Shown here: piece by piece, positions 10,643 through 22,069 of the stretch
Position numbering within the stretch: the first letter of the stretch is position 1
Layout: every line of letters begins with the position of its first letter
Assembly (NCBI GenBank): GCA_023634235.1
Contig: JAMKCF010000002.1
Span: forward strand, 4,402,722-4,466,721
Origin: Pisaster brevispinus
Taxonomy: Eukaryota > Echinodermata > Asteroidea > Forcipulatida > Asteriidae
Length of the DNA: 64,000 nt
Direction: 5' to 3'
Made by a program: the position numbers and the translations under genes
The notes under the pieces: model-generated
The model's database searches: none
The model's input: only the letters and a program-made list of their open reading frames with translations
What the model was told of the DNA's origin: nothing

Positions 10643-12399
10643 ATTGGCGGCAGGTTTGGAAGAGGTGTCATGGTTAAATCTGCTCGCGGCGCTGCCATCC
10701 GAAAACGGTCGACCTGGAAACGTGAAAGGGAATCAGCAATATCATTTCGTACCCCAGGTACATGAATTGCCTTGAACGCGATATTGCACCGCAAACATCG
10801 ACAAACAAATAACCGAACCAAATGCATTATCATATCACAACGTGAAGTCTGCTTATTAATGATGTGTACGACAGCACTGTTGTCACATCGAAATCGAACC
10901 TTGTGGTTCGCCAGTAAATCGCCCCAGCAATACACAGCAACAACTAACGGATAAAACTCTAAGAAAGCGATGGATGGTGACAGTGCTAACAATTCTGGGG
11001 CCCACTTAGCATGAAACCATTTACCATTAAAGTAGCCCCCAAAACCAATGCTGGCAGCTGCATCGGTGAACAAATCAATACCCTCATTGCTCTGCCACTG
11101 ACGGTGTAGAAATGGTGAGACGCCATTAAAATTTCCCAAAAATTCCAGCCACATGACTAGGTCCATTTTTGCACCAGCAGAGATGCGGACTTTGTGATGT
11201 GGTTTACGCAAACCCAGCGTAAGGCCGATTAAACGACGTGTAAAAGCCCTACCGGGGGCAACCGCCCTGCACACAAAGTTAAGGGACCCGACCAGGGACT
11301 GGATTTCCCTCAGTGACAGTTTACTGTTCCCTAAAAACCTATTAATTTGCTGGCGGAGTGCCAGTACTTTAACCGCAGGCACCCTTACTAGCTGCTGGAT
11401 AGTGTCTATTTCAAGCCCTAAATAAGTAATAACCTGGCTTGGGCCCATGGTCTTTTCTTCCGCAATTGGAACACCTAACTGATTGCAAACACTCCGAAAA
11501 GTCTGCAACAAAGCAGCACAATCCAACTGAGACTCGCCCACAAACAAAAAATCATCTAAATAATGGGTAACATAAACAGACTGGGAAACACGTTTAACTT
11601 GAAATTCGAGGAAAGTACTGAATGCTTCAAATAAGGAACACGATATAGAACAACCCATTGGTAAGCATTTATCATAGTAAAATTCACCCTGAAATACGAA
11701 CCCAAGAAGCTCATAATCGGAGGGGGCCACTGGAAGAAGTCGAAATGCAGATTTAATATCAGATTTTGCTACCCATGAGCGTTGGCCTGAAGACGCAACT
11801 AAGTCAACAGCCGTGTCGAACGAATTATAATGCACTGTACAAATATCCTTATCAATAAAATCATTAATTGAGCCACCAGACGGGAACGACAGATTGTGAA
11901 TAAGGCGAAACTCGCCTGGGACGTGCTTGGGAACCAGTCCGATTGGCGAACACTGTAAATTAGCAAAAGGTCTATGCTTGAATGGGCCGGCAATCCTACC
12001 CAATTTAATCTCTTTATGTAACTTAGCTAAAACTACGTTTGGCTGCTCATTGGCTGAACTGAGGCAAACCGAGTCCCGACACAAGCGTGGGCCACGATAG
12101 CCAAGATGAAACCCCTAAGAAAACCCTGCACTTAACAAACTAGCATTACGCTTGTCCGGATAAAAGGACAGCCAATTTCTTAAAGTGTTAATCTTAATTG
12201 GTGTTGGAGGGACGAAAATTACGGGCATAATTAACGGCCTTGTTGGACACAGGCTGAACCGCAGGTAAAGATGCGGTTGTTGCGCTAGCCACGCTAGCGC
12301 GAACAGTAGGCGCACCCCCCGGTTTTCGGGCCGCTGGGACACTCTGCTGAGCCGTTCTATAACCCTTGCTGCCGCCAAAGCCACCGGTTGGCAAGCCAC
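10636..12399 (-). pseudogene. Ngaro pol: reverse transcriptase and RNase H, with one in-frame TAG
   Basis: One reading frame runs from 12399 to 10636, broken once by TAG at 12115-12117. Counting from residue 1 at 12084, the RT shows DIKSAF (Asp109) and the catalytic YLDD box (175-178). DIRS-type RNase H follows, with Asp341 (FTDAA), Glu376, Asp401 (CDNSA) and the NDIADSLSR block near 448-455. The frame upstream of the TAG, overlapping the gag end, reads NWLSFYPDKRNASLL, the sort of segment that precedes RT in DIRS/Ngaro proteins, so the stop appears to interrupt the protein. No ATG lies soon after it. The alternatives are a recent null mutation, a functional readthrough site or a sequencing error. 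The last codons overlap the recombinase frame. Confidence 0.8.
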
Positions 12400-13558
12400 C
12401 CTGCCTGCCCTTACCTATGCGACAAGTAGCTGCCCCATGCCCAAAGCGGGAGCAACCAGAGCAACGATGGGGATACTTGCAAGGGTTCCACCTACAACCC
12501 CCTGCATTAAACGCATCACAGGTGCCACCCTTAGACATGGGCGAGGAAAATTGTTTGCCCGTGTAAGTAGCCGCAGCGACTGGCATATAACCAGTAGCGG
12601 TAGCAGCAGCAACAGTTACCCAAAGCTCGGTGTCAAGCATTGCCCAAGAGCGGGAGGGCTGCGCTTCCTGACGCAAGCGAAATTGCTCGTCATAGCTACG
12701 CCAGCCCAACCCGGGGAACTGCGCAGCAGCTAGGCGAATGGTCTCCGCATACTTTAATAACTCACCAAAACGCATGGGATGGCGTACAGAGTAAACAGCC
12801 ATAAATGTATGAAATGCACTTGTCCAATGATCGATGGTCTGCAATTTCCGCGGTGGTGCTGAGGCCGGGCGAAAGACCACCCGACCTTGCTCATCCACCA
12901 TCATCGACAACCCAGTGCCACTGTCGGCCGAGGCCAGCGAAAACACTGCGTTGTCACGGAACAACAAAGCCATGTCAATATACTGGGAATTCCAAATTGT
13001 TTCCTTCAAGGCTTGAGTGACATGCAACCCTAGCCCACAACTATCTTGTACAGATGGAATAGGGGTGGGTCTCCCATACCCCTCTAGTAAATTAGAAAAA
13101 GGAGGAACGACAACCCCAGATAAGGCAGGTAAAACCCCTGCACCCTGTTGGTTATTAAACCCAATATCGGTTAACGTACCGGCATGCCCAACTGGATAGA
13201 GTGGCGATGGTCCCGCTTGTGACAGTCCGGCTACTGTTGGTCCTCCTGCTGACGGATGTCCTGTCGGCAATGGTCCAGCCAGCAAAGGTCCGGCTGAAGA
13301 CGCTGACGACGGTGCGGATGTCCTGTCAATGATGCCCACAGATGGCTGTCCTGAGCTGCTGTCGTCAGCAGCAATGGCCGAGGAGGTGCTCTCATCCACC
13401 GGAATCTCCGCCGACGTCTGTTGGCCTATGGGCGGCTGCTGGTTCACCCGCGGCCGACCCTTTGATCCACGGCCACGGCCACGACCACGGCCCCGCATTG
13501 GCAGCATCGGCGAGTCCATTCTCCCCGGACGCGTCTTCTTCCGTACTGGACGAGGCAT
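12194..13558 (-). CDS. Ngaro ORF1, gag-like protein with CCCH and CCHC zinc motifs
   Basis: The 454-residue protein starts at an ATG. Its N-terminus is strongly basic and RG-rich (MRGRGRGRGRG, about 21-31), followed by a low-complexity Pro/Ser/Ala region. Residues 347-364 fit C-x7-C-x4-C-x3-H, and 366-379 fit a retroviral-type knuckle C-x2-C-x4-H-x4-C. The basic tract plus zinc motifs fit RNA binding and particle formation. The stop overlaps the upstream part of the pol frame, which is open from 12399 in another register, so pol is probably reached by frameshifting or re-initiation. No internal stop is seen. Confidence 0.85.
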   Translation of the reverse strand: MPRPVRKKTRPGRMDSPMLPMRGRGRGRGRGSKGRPRVNQQPPIGQQTSAEIPVDESTSSAIAADDSSSGQPSVGIIDRTSAPSSASSAGPLLAGPLPTGHPSAGGPTVAGLSQAGPSPLYPVGHAGTLTDIGFNNQQGAGVLPALSGVVVPPFSNLLEGYGRPTPIPSVQDSCGLGLHVTQALKETIWNSQYIDMALLFRDNAVFSLASADSGTGLSMMVDEQGRVVFRPASAPPRKLQTIDHWTSAFHTFMAVYSVRHPMRFGELLKYAETIRLAAAQFPGLGWRSYDEQFRLRQEAQPSRSWAMLDTELWVTVAAATATGYMPVAAATYTGKQFSSPMSKGGTCDAFNAGGCRWNPCKYPHRCSGCSRFGHGAATCRIGKGRQGGLPTGGFGGSKGYRTAQQSVPAARKPGGAPTVRASVASATTASLPAVQPVSNKAVNYARNFRPSNTN

Positions 13559-13764
13559 TCCTCCTCCAGAAAAACCCGCGAGTTAAAAAGTTCGCAAGGT
13601 TCTGCCGTAGCTAACTTGTATATGAAGACCGAAAGTGCCGCAGAAAACCTCTATCTCTGTAGTTTTAGACCAAAATCTCCAACAATGGAATACCGCTCCA
13701 CCGAAACTGGCCCGCAAATGATTGCGAAAAATTCAACAAATCCTTACGATTGAAAATTTAAAGT

Positions 13765-14122
13765 TGTCGAAGTAAATGTTACTCTCAGTGAAAGCTGAGC
13801 CGAAGAGATTAGCTTTCCCGCTACTCAGAAGTACCATGCTTTTGTTACGCAATCTAAAATAAAGGTCCATTTGACCACACACACTTTGCATAAAGGTCAG
13901 CCTTGCTACCCCGGGAAAGTTAGGTTACCTTTATGGCTTACGTCCAAACCACTACAAGGAACGTCACCAAGGCAAGCCTAACAAAATTATTGCCCAACAA
14001 CCATGCAGCAGAGGACGCCAATAACCAAACTGTCAGCACCGTGTATTGCAGCACGGCCTGGTACACTGCGGGGGTCTTCTGCGGCGAATAATGTATTTTA
14101 TCGTTTATGCGATAAAATGAAT
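13765..14122 (-). repeat. Ngaro split repeat A1
   Basis: This 358 bp repeat is at the 5' end of the element and matches A2 (7962-8319) at an offset of 5803, with one mismatch noticed (GAAGAGATT versus GAAGTGATT). It presumably contains the promoter. Its outer end, with ATTTTATCG and CGATAAAAT, forms a short inverted repeat. Confidence 0.9.
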
Positions 14123-16337
14123 AATAATTCGGAAGGTTTTGTGTTAATTTGATACAGCATTGTTAAGCTAGGGAGAAACGAAATGGTGCGATACATTGTG
14201 TGTGCCCCCTCCTTCCACAATTGGTGCCGTTAAATTGAAATAATATCTTGTTTCTCCTCGTAATTACAAGTCTCTACAATGTTCAATGAAATTTTAAATG
14301 GTTTGTATTTTGTCCAAAGCAGAAGAAACAGGAGTTGTTCCTTTGAGGCACCTCTAGGCCCAATTGCCCTAAGAAGAATCACTTGTACTGTAGCTGTTTA
14401 AGCAAATCACTACTTAATGCACAACTATGTATTCACTCCACCCTCCCAGATTTTCCCATTCCATTGCATTTTACATCATTTGAAATGATAAACTTTGAAA
14501 ATTCTGCTCTGTTTTTAAATTCATTTGTTACAAAGTGGTTTTCTTTTCTTCAAATAAAATTACACTCGACACCTTCGCTCTTGAGCATTATATAAATATA
14601 CCCTTTTGACTTAATCAAAAATATCAAGCAAAGGTTATTTGGATTTGGGCCCATATAAAATATAAAAGGGGGCACCATCTTACTGATTAAGCCTTGCATC
14701 TATCTGCTCAATCAACTATTTATATGATACCCTTTGTTTACACAATTCAGCATGAACTTCAACATATCTTATATCTTGACTTGTCAATATTGGGCTGTTC
14801 TTTGAGCACATATAATGTTAAGTACCATTGTGAGTGTTGATGTTTAATCAATTTAACCATAATTGAATTAGATTTTTTTAATTACGCAACAATTCCTCTC
14901 TGGACCATGCAGACCAATCTGTTTTTCTTGTCCGATAACGTGTGAATTTCGCTGTGAAAATGTTTCAAATAAAATTGCCCTTGTTTACGTTTTAACGTGA
15001 AGTTAGTGACTTGTAAGTGTACCCTTCTGTCTTCGGGGACTCTTTTAACTAGGGAATGAGTTCATCACAAAATCGTATTTGAACGTAAAATCCCTCTTTA
15101 AAGGCAATTCCCTTGATCATAAAAGAAGAAGGTCGTCACGGAAAATCAGTTTGTATTACTAAAAAAAAACTAATTAATTATGAATAATAACTGATAAAAT
15201 TGTTGAAAAATACAGTGTGTCAAAGTTGACTATCATTTTCAGAGTGTACTAGAAGTGAAAGCATAAAAGGCCAGAGTTATGGAAGTATTGATGTGTTACC
15301 CGGATGTGTTAAATGCCTATTAACTTATTAGCTACTACCTGGGCGGAGATAGGAAGTTAGCAGGGACCACTACTTTTGCTTAGTGGATTGGATCGAGGGG
15401 GCTCCTCGTTATTATCTTCACTTCTGCGGAGTGAGTTCTTAATTGGTTTAAACGTTTTGACCAACTTGCTCCAGTCATTGTCCTACCTTCCCCATAGTTA
15501 ACAGCTAATAAGCTAGACTGTTATTTTCAGAAGTACGTAGTTTCCCAAAAGTCTCCCGAATTCCAAAATCTACTCAGCGACATTAGAATAAAGAGCAAGA
15601 CCTAGTTCCCTAAGAACAAATTTACTCAGCTGGTAGATATACACATGGTGTTACCGCAAACCGTATTTACATCGGTTTATATCTTGTATTGATTTGAAAT
15701 TGTTAGGTTTGTTATGAATCGAGGAAAAGAAAACCAATATTAATTTGGACGAAAATTAGTTTGCGTTTCGGCTTCCGGGCCAAAACCCCTAATAATAGTA
15801 TTATCAATTACAATACATATTTGTACATGTTTTAGTTGACATATTACGTTATATGAATATCTAAGTTTTGTCATGATTTGAGGTATAAATCGAGTGCTTG
15901 GGTGTTAAGGCTAGTTTGAAGTCATATTTACTTATTTGGTTTCGTACATTTTGACAGGTAGATTTCCTTCTAAGACTGTCATACATGTACATGCAAAGAA
16001 GACGAGCGAAAGGTGTGTTCTGATGCCATCAAAGCATTTGACTAATTTATTGTTTGATTTGCTTTCAGCAGCTCAGAAATAATAAAATAACAAATGGATT
16101 TTACACCAATGGTTTATTAAGAGTATATTTGAAAAATATCATTACCGTAGGTAGGGCCACAATTTGTAGATTTATTTAGCGTATTGCTTCTTTATATGTA
16201 TAATAAACAATAATTAGACACATTGATACACTGAAAGTAACATGTGAAATTTGAATACAATGTCTACTTGCTGATCAAAATTAACAAACTATCACAGTTT
16301 TGTTTATAAAAACGTCGTATCCATCCACGTTTAGCGA
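14123..16337. other. Non-coding right part of duplication copy 1
   Basis: AT-rich sequence aligning with 37898-40168, with a few small length differences, including about 65 bp extra in copy 2 near 38365-38430. No open frame is conserved between the copies, so I call no gene. Confidence 0.7.
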
Positions 16338-16669
16338 CATCATAAATGAACAAATGAACCCAGTTCTAGCAACAGATCCTTACTATTAACCTTTATGTAA
16401 GTTTGTTTTTGATAACAGCTTATGTAATCGTTTGTATGGAAGACATTAAATTAATCATTGGCAAGTACATGTGTGATCAATCATAGATTTACGTTATAGT
16501 ATACGATAAACATACCTCAAAATTCTGGAAGGGGTGGGGTTGAAATATATCTAAACAAAACCACCGTTTATTTTCAAAGCGTAGTCATTTCATGATCCAT
16601 ATTCAATTGTCATTGACTATAACGCCAAGTTCACGTTTTTCAGATTGTGTACAATTTTAATTACGGATT

Positions 16670-17075
16670 TTCCTTCATGCGTGGACATAACCGCTCCAGA
16701 TTTTCGGTGATATCACAAAAAACGCTTCCACCTTTTGAAAGGAAATTTTCACAGGTCGGTTTTATTGTATAGATTTACACTTATGAAGGGTTAAAACAGT
16801 CGAACGGTTCCGAAAGCCAAAGTTATTCGTTTCTTTTAAAAACGTTAAAGAGAAAGAAACGTCCTGCTAATTTTGACTCCAGACGTTGATGGGGTTCGAA
16901 AAAATACCTTGAACAATTGTCAATAACTTTCTCGGTCTGATTGCTTTCAGGCGACAGCTATGATGACACCATCAATAAAAACATGAATATAAGTCCAGCA
17001 ACGGACCCTTATTAAGTCTGTTATCAATTCAATACTTTATCTCCACTCTATCAATCAATAATACATAGAGGGAAA
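16670..17075. repeat. Dispersed flank repeat P, copy 1
   Basis: This matches 63360-63690 over nearly its full length (shared TTTCACAGGT, TGCTAATTTTGACTCC and ATCAATCAATAAT). Its first 180 bp match 55930-56110. The other two copies lie downstream of Ig receptor units, so this one may mark the end of a receptor unit lost from this spot. Confidence 0.75.
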
Positions 17076-18360
17076 AATACAGAGTGGAAGGTGATTAAGT
17101 GGTGTGGGTCTCCAAGAAACAGAGCTTGTCGAGTAGAGACCCCAATGACGTGTGTAGCTTAAAAGTTTCAGTTGAATACATAATTTGAGTTTGCATGTTA
17201 CACACATAATGAATGGAACTAAAATAATCTGTTGTGCATAAAAATGTTGATAAAAGATCCCATATTCGTATATTGAAGACATACAGAACTTATTATAGGA
17301 GGTCAAAAATATAATCAATTGTTTAGATTTACGTTTTTAATGCATCATATCATAACTTTTTTGGGAGGATTGGGGTTGAATTTTCTCTGAAATACCACCT
17401 TTGTTTTCACAGCTAATGATTTAGACATTAAACAATTATATTAAATTGTCAATGACTTTATAGAAAATGTTTATCAGAGAGAATAAAAGTGTAGACTCTA
17501 GTTCTGACATACTGTTTAATGGATTTATTTCTGTATGTGATATGGCTAGTAATTCTGTATGTGCGGGTTTTAAATAATTAAGTTTCTCATAAAGAGAAAA
17601 CCTTTTCTTGTGTCTTTTAAATATACAGAATAAACGACTGGATCAGAACCTCATTACTGAACAACCCTTCACATATTGGTGGCACTCAACGAAGGGGGGG
17701 GGAGCGAGATGTGTACTAAGAGAATGCAATTAGAGGCCATTTTGTGTAAAAAAAACCAGCATGTCCACACACAGGGTAACAGACTGGACTGCACTTTGTG
17801 TTTGGCTGCATTTGGACCCAAAACGACGTCCAACAACCACGTGACAAAAGAACAAAAGATCCCTACATGTCGTAACTCCCACAATACACAGGTCGGGGGG
17901 GGGGGCTGCAAAGCGGTGTTCTCAACAAAAATGTTTTTCCATCGCCCCATACCAGTTACCCTCTGTACTAACCTGTGCAAACCGTGGCGACAGTCTCATT
18001 AGGTACCCCCAAACACCCCCTTCTTCGATTGGTTATCTTTTCCTCTCATTTGGAACCTATACCTAATCGAGTTGTACAAAGTCTGGCGCCGCCACCGGCG
18101 TGTAATGCAATTGGAAAATATTGTGAGAGGTAAATAATTCACAATATCAGGGTTTTCATATACTTCGTGTCTAATGAAAACTTTACAAACAAGTCATATT
18201 TCAACCTCAGTGCTCGAAACTGATGAAGCGTCATGTCTTTTTAAAACACACTATTGAAATCCCGGAGCTAGACATTGAAGTTGTTCCTTTAATGTGATGA
18301 GTGCGCCCAGTGATTTGCAACTAATGTAATCTCATCCTGACTTTTAAAATATTCTCCAAC
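17076..18360. other. Intergenic region before Ig receptor 1
   Basis: No gene recognised. It has G runs at 17692-17701 and 17896-17906 and a GC-richer patch at 17660-18060. Open frames there cross G homopolymers and match no family I know. The patch just upstream of the receptor start could be promoter sequence, but I see no clear TATA box. Confidence 0.4.
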
Positions 18361-20415
18361 ATGGATTTAACGTCTTGGTTCAATCCTTTGCTCCTCGTTG
18401 TTTTCATTATGTGTTCTTTGGATACAACTCAACTCTTTGGGGTCCATTCACAATGTGTAATTCTACACAGAATTTCACCAGGGGGTGATATCAATAAAGG
18501 TGACGAAGTGAAGCTTCAATGTAATGTCAGTAGACTTGCAGCAAGTCATTTCATAGAATGGGTTTGAATCTACATGAATGTAAGCGTGATAATAGCAACA
18601 AATGGGACAAGTCTAGACCAGAGATATGAAATTGACACTATATCTGACACGTCTAGATCTGGAATATCAATTCAACAAGTTTTTATCATCAAAAACGTCA
18701 GTAAAACTAATACATCATTGACCTGTCGTATCAATGACTCTGGAAGCGAAATGATGAGCAGCAGTCCTCTGTTCTCTAGTAACATTAATGAATATGTTCA
18801 TTACTTCCCATCACCTATGTACCCCATCTGCTTCCCTGATGGTGATTACACTGTACAAGAAGGAACGCAGTAAGCTTTGAGCTGCACATCCGAGAAAGGG
18901 ACCCAACAGATTTGATGCCAATTCCGTCAACTGCTATGTTTGTGTGGCTGTTTTTGGATAGCAGCAACGAAGGAAAAGCATTTATCAATCTCACGTTGAA
19001 TGAAACTTATAATGGTTATAAATTCCAATGTACAATCACTAGTGAATATTTCACAGAAAGAAGTAGATCCTGCATCATCGGACCAATCACAGTGACCAAT
19101 ATAACAACTGAAAACCCAGGTGAAACTGAGTCCACATCCAACCAAGAAACAAATGACTTTCGTACAACAGATGATGGGAGTAGTATCCAAACAACGACGA
19201 GCATCTCAGGTGATATGACGACAACTATCAACCCATCCAGCCTCCCCATTGCCATCATAGCAGGAGCCGCTGGGGGTGCTGGTGGTTTCTTATTCCTCAT
19301 AGTGATAACACTGATTGTACTCTACGTGTGTAGATGTTGCTGATTCAATGATAAATCACGCAGATCATCATTACGGCTGACTGACTTACCACCAAATGAA
19401 AGAGTTGAAGACCAAAACACCTGCCATGACATTAATCGTAGTGAACCCAATATGTCCACGAGCGTGAATAAGACTGACCTCATGACAGAAAACAAACCTG
19501 ATCTGAGAATGCCACCACAATCTGAACCAAAATCATCCCACCTTGGCACACAGGAGATGCTAAATAATGACGGTGAGGCAGCAGACTTCATTTCTCAAAA
19601 AAAGTTCTCACTTCACTCTCAAAACAATGAATAAGAAAGTCCATGATCTTAAGGGATTTCAAGCTTTAAAATGACCATGTCTGATGAATGCATCTCTGAA
19701 AAGAAAGATGAGGAGCATCTTGGAACAGTAGAGCCCAATGAAGGATATACTCATACGTATGGATTGGTGAAAAAATCGAATCGAGTCTCACAGGAAAGTA
19801 AGAAGAAGCAGCCGGAGATTACGACAGATGGACCAGATCCTTGGGCCGATGTTTCACTCAATCAGCATGAGAACATAAATCCACCATCGACCAAAAATGA
19901 ATATGCAGAGATGCTTTCCCTCTCTGATGACCCAGGCTACAGCGGGAAACCAACAGCTACAGTAAGACATGTGTCCCACACCCCCAAACCACCCATTCCC
20001 ACTAAACCTTTCTTAGATCATCAGTCATCACGCCGTACCAACACTAATCAAGCCCCACCAGTGTTGCCAAAAAACCATCAAGAAGTTTAAACCCAAGGAG
20101 AAAAATCCACCAGCAGATGAGTTTGAGAATCGAGATGAGACACCTCTGCCCTCTACAGTAGCACCGAGTGTATCCCCACATCCTCGATCACCACTATCGC
20201 CTCTCATTGATCATGAGGAGAATGCCTCAGAGGAGGGATACGATGAGGAAAGAGGCGATGAGGTACCACCGGATACCCAGGTACCTCATGAGGCTCGTAC
20301 AGCGGATGATAATGGCCTAATGTACACTGAGCTTGATTTGCAATCTGCAACATCAGACGCCATGCCTCAACCACAGGAGGAACAGACAGTGTACGCTAGT
20401 ATCACAAGCAAGTAG
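18361..20415 (+). pseudogene. Broken type I Ig-superfamily receptor with ITIM and ITSM tail
   Basis: Intron-less as seen. A signal peptide (MDLTSWFNPLLLVVFIM) precedes Ig domain 1 (KLQCNV, FIEW, TSLTCRI), then a second Ig-like domain (YPICFPDG, LSCTSE, YKFQCTI). A Ser/Thr-rich stalk leads to a transmembrane helix (IAIIAGAAGGAGGFLFLIV region, about 19246-19330) and a long acidic tail. The tail ends with LMYTEL (20317-20334), which fits ITIM, and TVYASI (20386-20403), which fits ITSM; such pairs recruit SH2 phosphatases or adaptors in inhibitory receptors. Breaks are TGA 18565, TAA 18871, a frameshift about 18895-18910, TGA 19341, several stops 19632-19665 and a frameshift at an A6 run near 20070. 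It resembles receptor 2 at 53793-55373. Reading it as an active gene would need introns or sequence errors at each break. Confidence 0.75.
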
Positions 20416-20452
20416 AAGGATCGTGGTTTTGGCACTTCGGTTTAATATGTTT

Positions 20453-20458
20453 AATAAA
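20453..20458 (+). promoter_or_regulatory. Polyadenylation signal of Ig receptor 1
   Basis: AATAAA lies 38 bases after the tail stop codon. It fits a short 3' untranslated region. Confidence 0.5.
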
Positions 20459-20755
20459 ATGGGAAAAGCTCAGAGATTTTTTTTTGCTGCTTTCATATTT
20501 CCTACCCATAAAAATACAAAATTAAGGTAGAAAAGGCGGACCAATATCCGATTCTGTGCTGTTAGACTGTTTTTTAAGAAGCTTTCTTTCCAAAGTCATA
20601 AATGAAAAAAAAAATAAAAATAAAAAATTCTTTATGATGTTTCCGATCCTTGAAAACATCCTATTAAGTTACCGAAGTTGGACCAATATCCGAATATCAG
20701 CACTCTTAAGATTTGATGTACATACATGAACGCTATAGTATATACACTATGTAGG

Positions 20756-21094
20756 TTTTAAACTTACACCAATGTATATTAAGCACTGTATATTCAGGCA
20801 AATCAAGCGCGTGGGATTCTAACTCATGACATTTCCATTGCTAGAGCAGTTGTATTAGCACTAGACCACCTAGACCACCAAGCTAGCCTGGTGGCTATAG
20901 GCAGGTCCAAATTCTTAGCAGCTGGTACCGCAACCATTTAATAGATTGTTGCATAAGGGATAAAACATTTAGTTTGGTTTTACTCTTACACTGATATACA
21001 CTATATTTAGTACTTTCCCGAGTTCAGTGAACAAAATCCACAGACAAATCACTGAGTATACAGTGCTTAATATATATCGGTGTAAGTGTAAAAA
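20756..21094. mobile_element. MITE-like inverted-repeat element with tRNA-like core
   Basis: Imperfect terminal inverted repeats of about 40 bp (20756-20798 and 21051-21094) share CTTACACC and TATTAAGCACTGTAT. A third related half lies at 20990-21015. On the minus strand, 20868-20858 reads TGGTCTAGTGC (close to a Pol III A box) and 20824-20814 reads AGTTAGAATCC (close to a B box), spaced as in a tRNA. This looks like a tRNA-derived SINE inside a MITE, or one composite element. Confidence 0.55.
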
Positions 21095-22069
21095 ACACAT
21101 TATATTCTTTATCCCCGATTCCAAAATTTACATATAGTAAATATTATACGTATTGTTTTAAAAGCTGATTAAATATTATACACCTTAGAATAGGCTGTAA
21201 AAACGTAGACAGAAAGAAGGCATGATTATGGCATTAATTAATATAGAATACAATTCCTGTTCCATTTAACCTTGAGTCAGACAAACCCGGATACAAAAGA
21301 AACACCAAGTTGGTCCATCATCAAACAATTTGAAATTGAACGTACATTCATTACATACTTACCATTGCTTGTATACAATCCAGTGTGGCAGTACTAGTAC
21401 TCAGTACTTGAACTCGAGTATTACTCGAACACCGTTTTGATGGTACTCGTCTCCAACTTGTACCCGACTAGCAAAGTGCTACCCAAGCGAAATCCATACT
21501 GAAAACTCAAATAACAAATAATCATCCTTGAAGTCATGAACCCAGACTTAAAGTTTAAGTACTCGTGGTCAAACTACTAATTGCCTTTCCTTTACGTGCG
21601 TTAATGCAATGAATAGAGGAATAAAGATCCATTATGCATTCGTGTTTCAAAGATAACAATCACCCATTGTCGTCTAGAAATCAGTCAACAACATAAATTT
21701 GTTTACCTCATCTGGCAGTATTTGTTTTATAAAATGCTTGCACATGGAGATCCAAGTACTTGATGTTCGTCTGTTGGACTCGGTACTCAGATATCACAAT
21801 ACTCGGTACTGAGACACTTGTACTTGAGACACTTGTATTCGACTGAAAAAGTTTTTAGCTACAATACTGGTAAATGATTGAGCAAAGATTTAAGTAGAAT
21901 TAAAATGCACTTACTGTGTTAAAGGACAACGGCAGTAAATCTGAAATGATGAAAAAAATATGTATGTACAAAATACATTGACAAATTCGACATGGGTAAA
22001 ACAATCGCAAAAACAGGAAATTTTACTACAGCGCCACAAAACTAACTATTACATTACCTTACTGTTGAA
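21095..22069. other. No gene; repeats of TACTCG-type words
   Basis: AT-rich DNA without a supported gene. 21390-21500 and 21770-21850 are rich in short related words (AGTACT, ACTCG, GTACTTGA) in both orientations, which looks like a degenerate short repeat. Confidence 0.4.

Larger units (their letters stand above)
7158..14122 (-). mobile_element. Complete Ngaro-type (DIRS order) YR retrotransposon
   Basis: The element of about 6.96 kb lies on the minus strand. In its own direction it runs: A1 repeat (14122-13765), gag-like ORF, RT/RNase H, tyrosine recombinase, SGNH hydrolase, B1 (9006-8320), A2 (8319-7962), 117 bp spacer, B2 (7844-7158). Split direct repeats in the order A1-ORFs-B1-A2-B2 are diagnostic of Ngaro elements, which lack an aspartic protease and integrase and integrate through a circular intermediate using the recombinase. 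The paralogous empty site at about 37897-37903 fixes the borders to within a few bases and shows no clear target-site duplication, as expected. The two A copies differ at one base that I noticed, and the B copies look identical, so the insertion is young. Confidence 0.95.
1..16337. repeat. Segmental duplication, copy 1 (C1q locus)
   Basis: Bases 1-7157 and 14123-16337 align collinearly and in direct orientation with 29815-40168. The left limit is outside the window. The right limit is at about 16337/40168, where similarity stops abruptly. The block holds the promoter, untranslated exon, intron and coding exon of a C1q gene. Segments present only in this copy are about 110 bp near 627-735, about 355 bp at 1433-1788, about 415 bp at 6525-6940 and the 6.96 kb Ngaro element at 7158-14122. 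A stretch of about 70 bp near position 130 is missing here. Intronic and flanking DNA is still readily alignable, so the duplication is not ancient. Confidence 0.92.

Noticed and set aside
12366..13614. Plus-strand open frames across the Ngaro gag region
   Set aside because: Antisense shadows of the GC-rich gag ORF.
17676..18002. 108-codon frame upstream of Ig receptor 1
   Set aside because: It crosses G homopolymers, has no signal peptide, domain or paralog, and overlaps a similar-length frame on the other strand.
19923..19955. Hammerhead-ribozyme-like words CTGATGA ... GAAAC
   Set aside because: They lie in the receptor tail coding frame (LSDDPGYSGKP), and I could not form convincing stems around them. 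No hammerhead was found near the Penelope-like element either.
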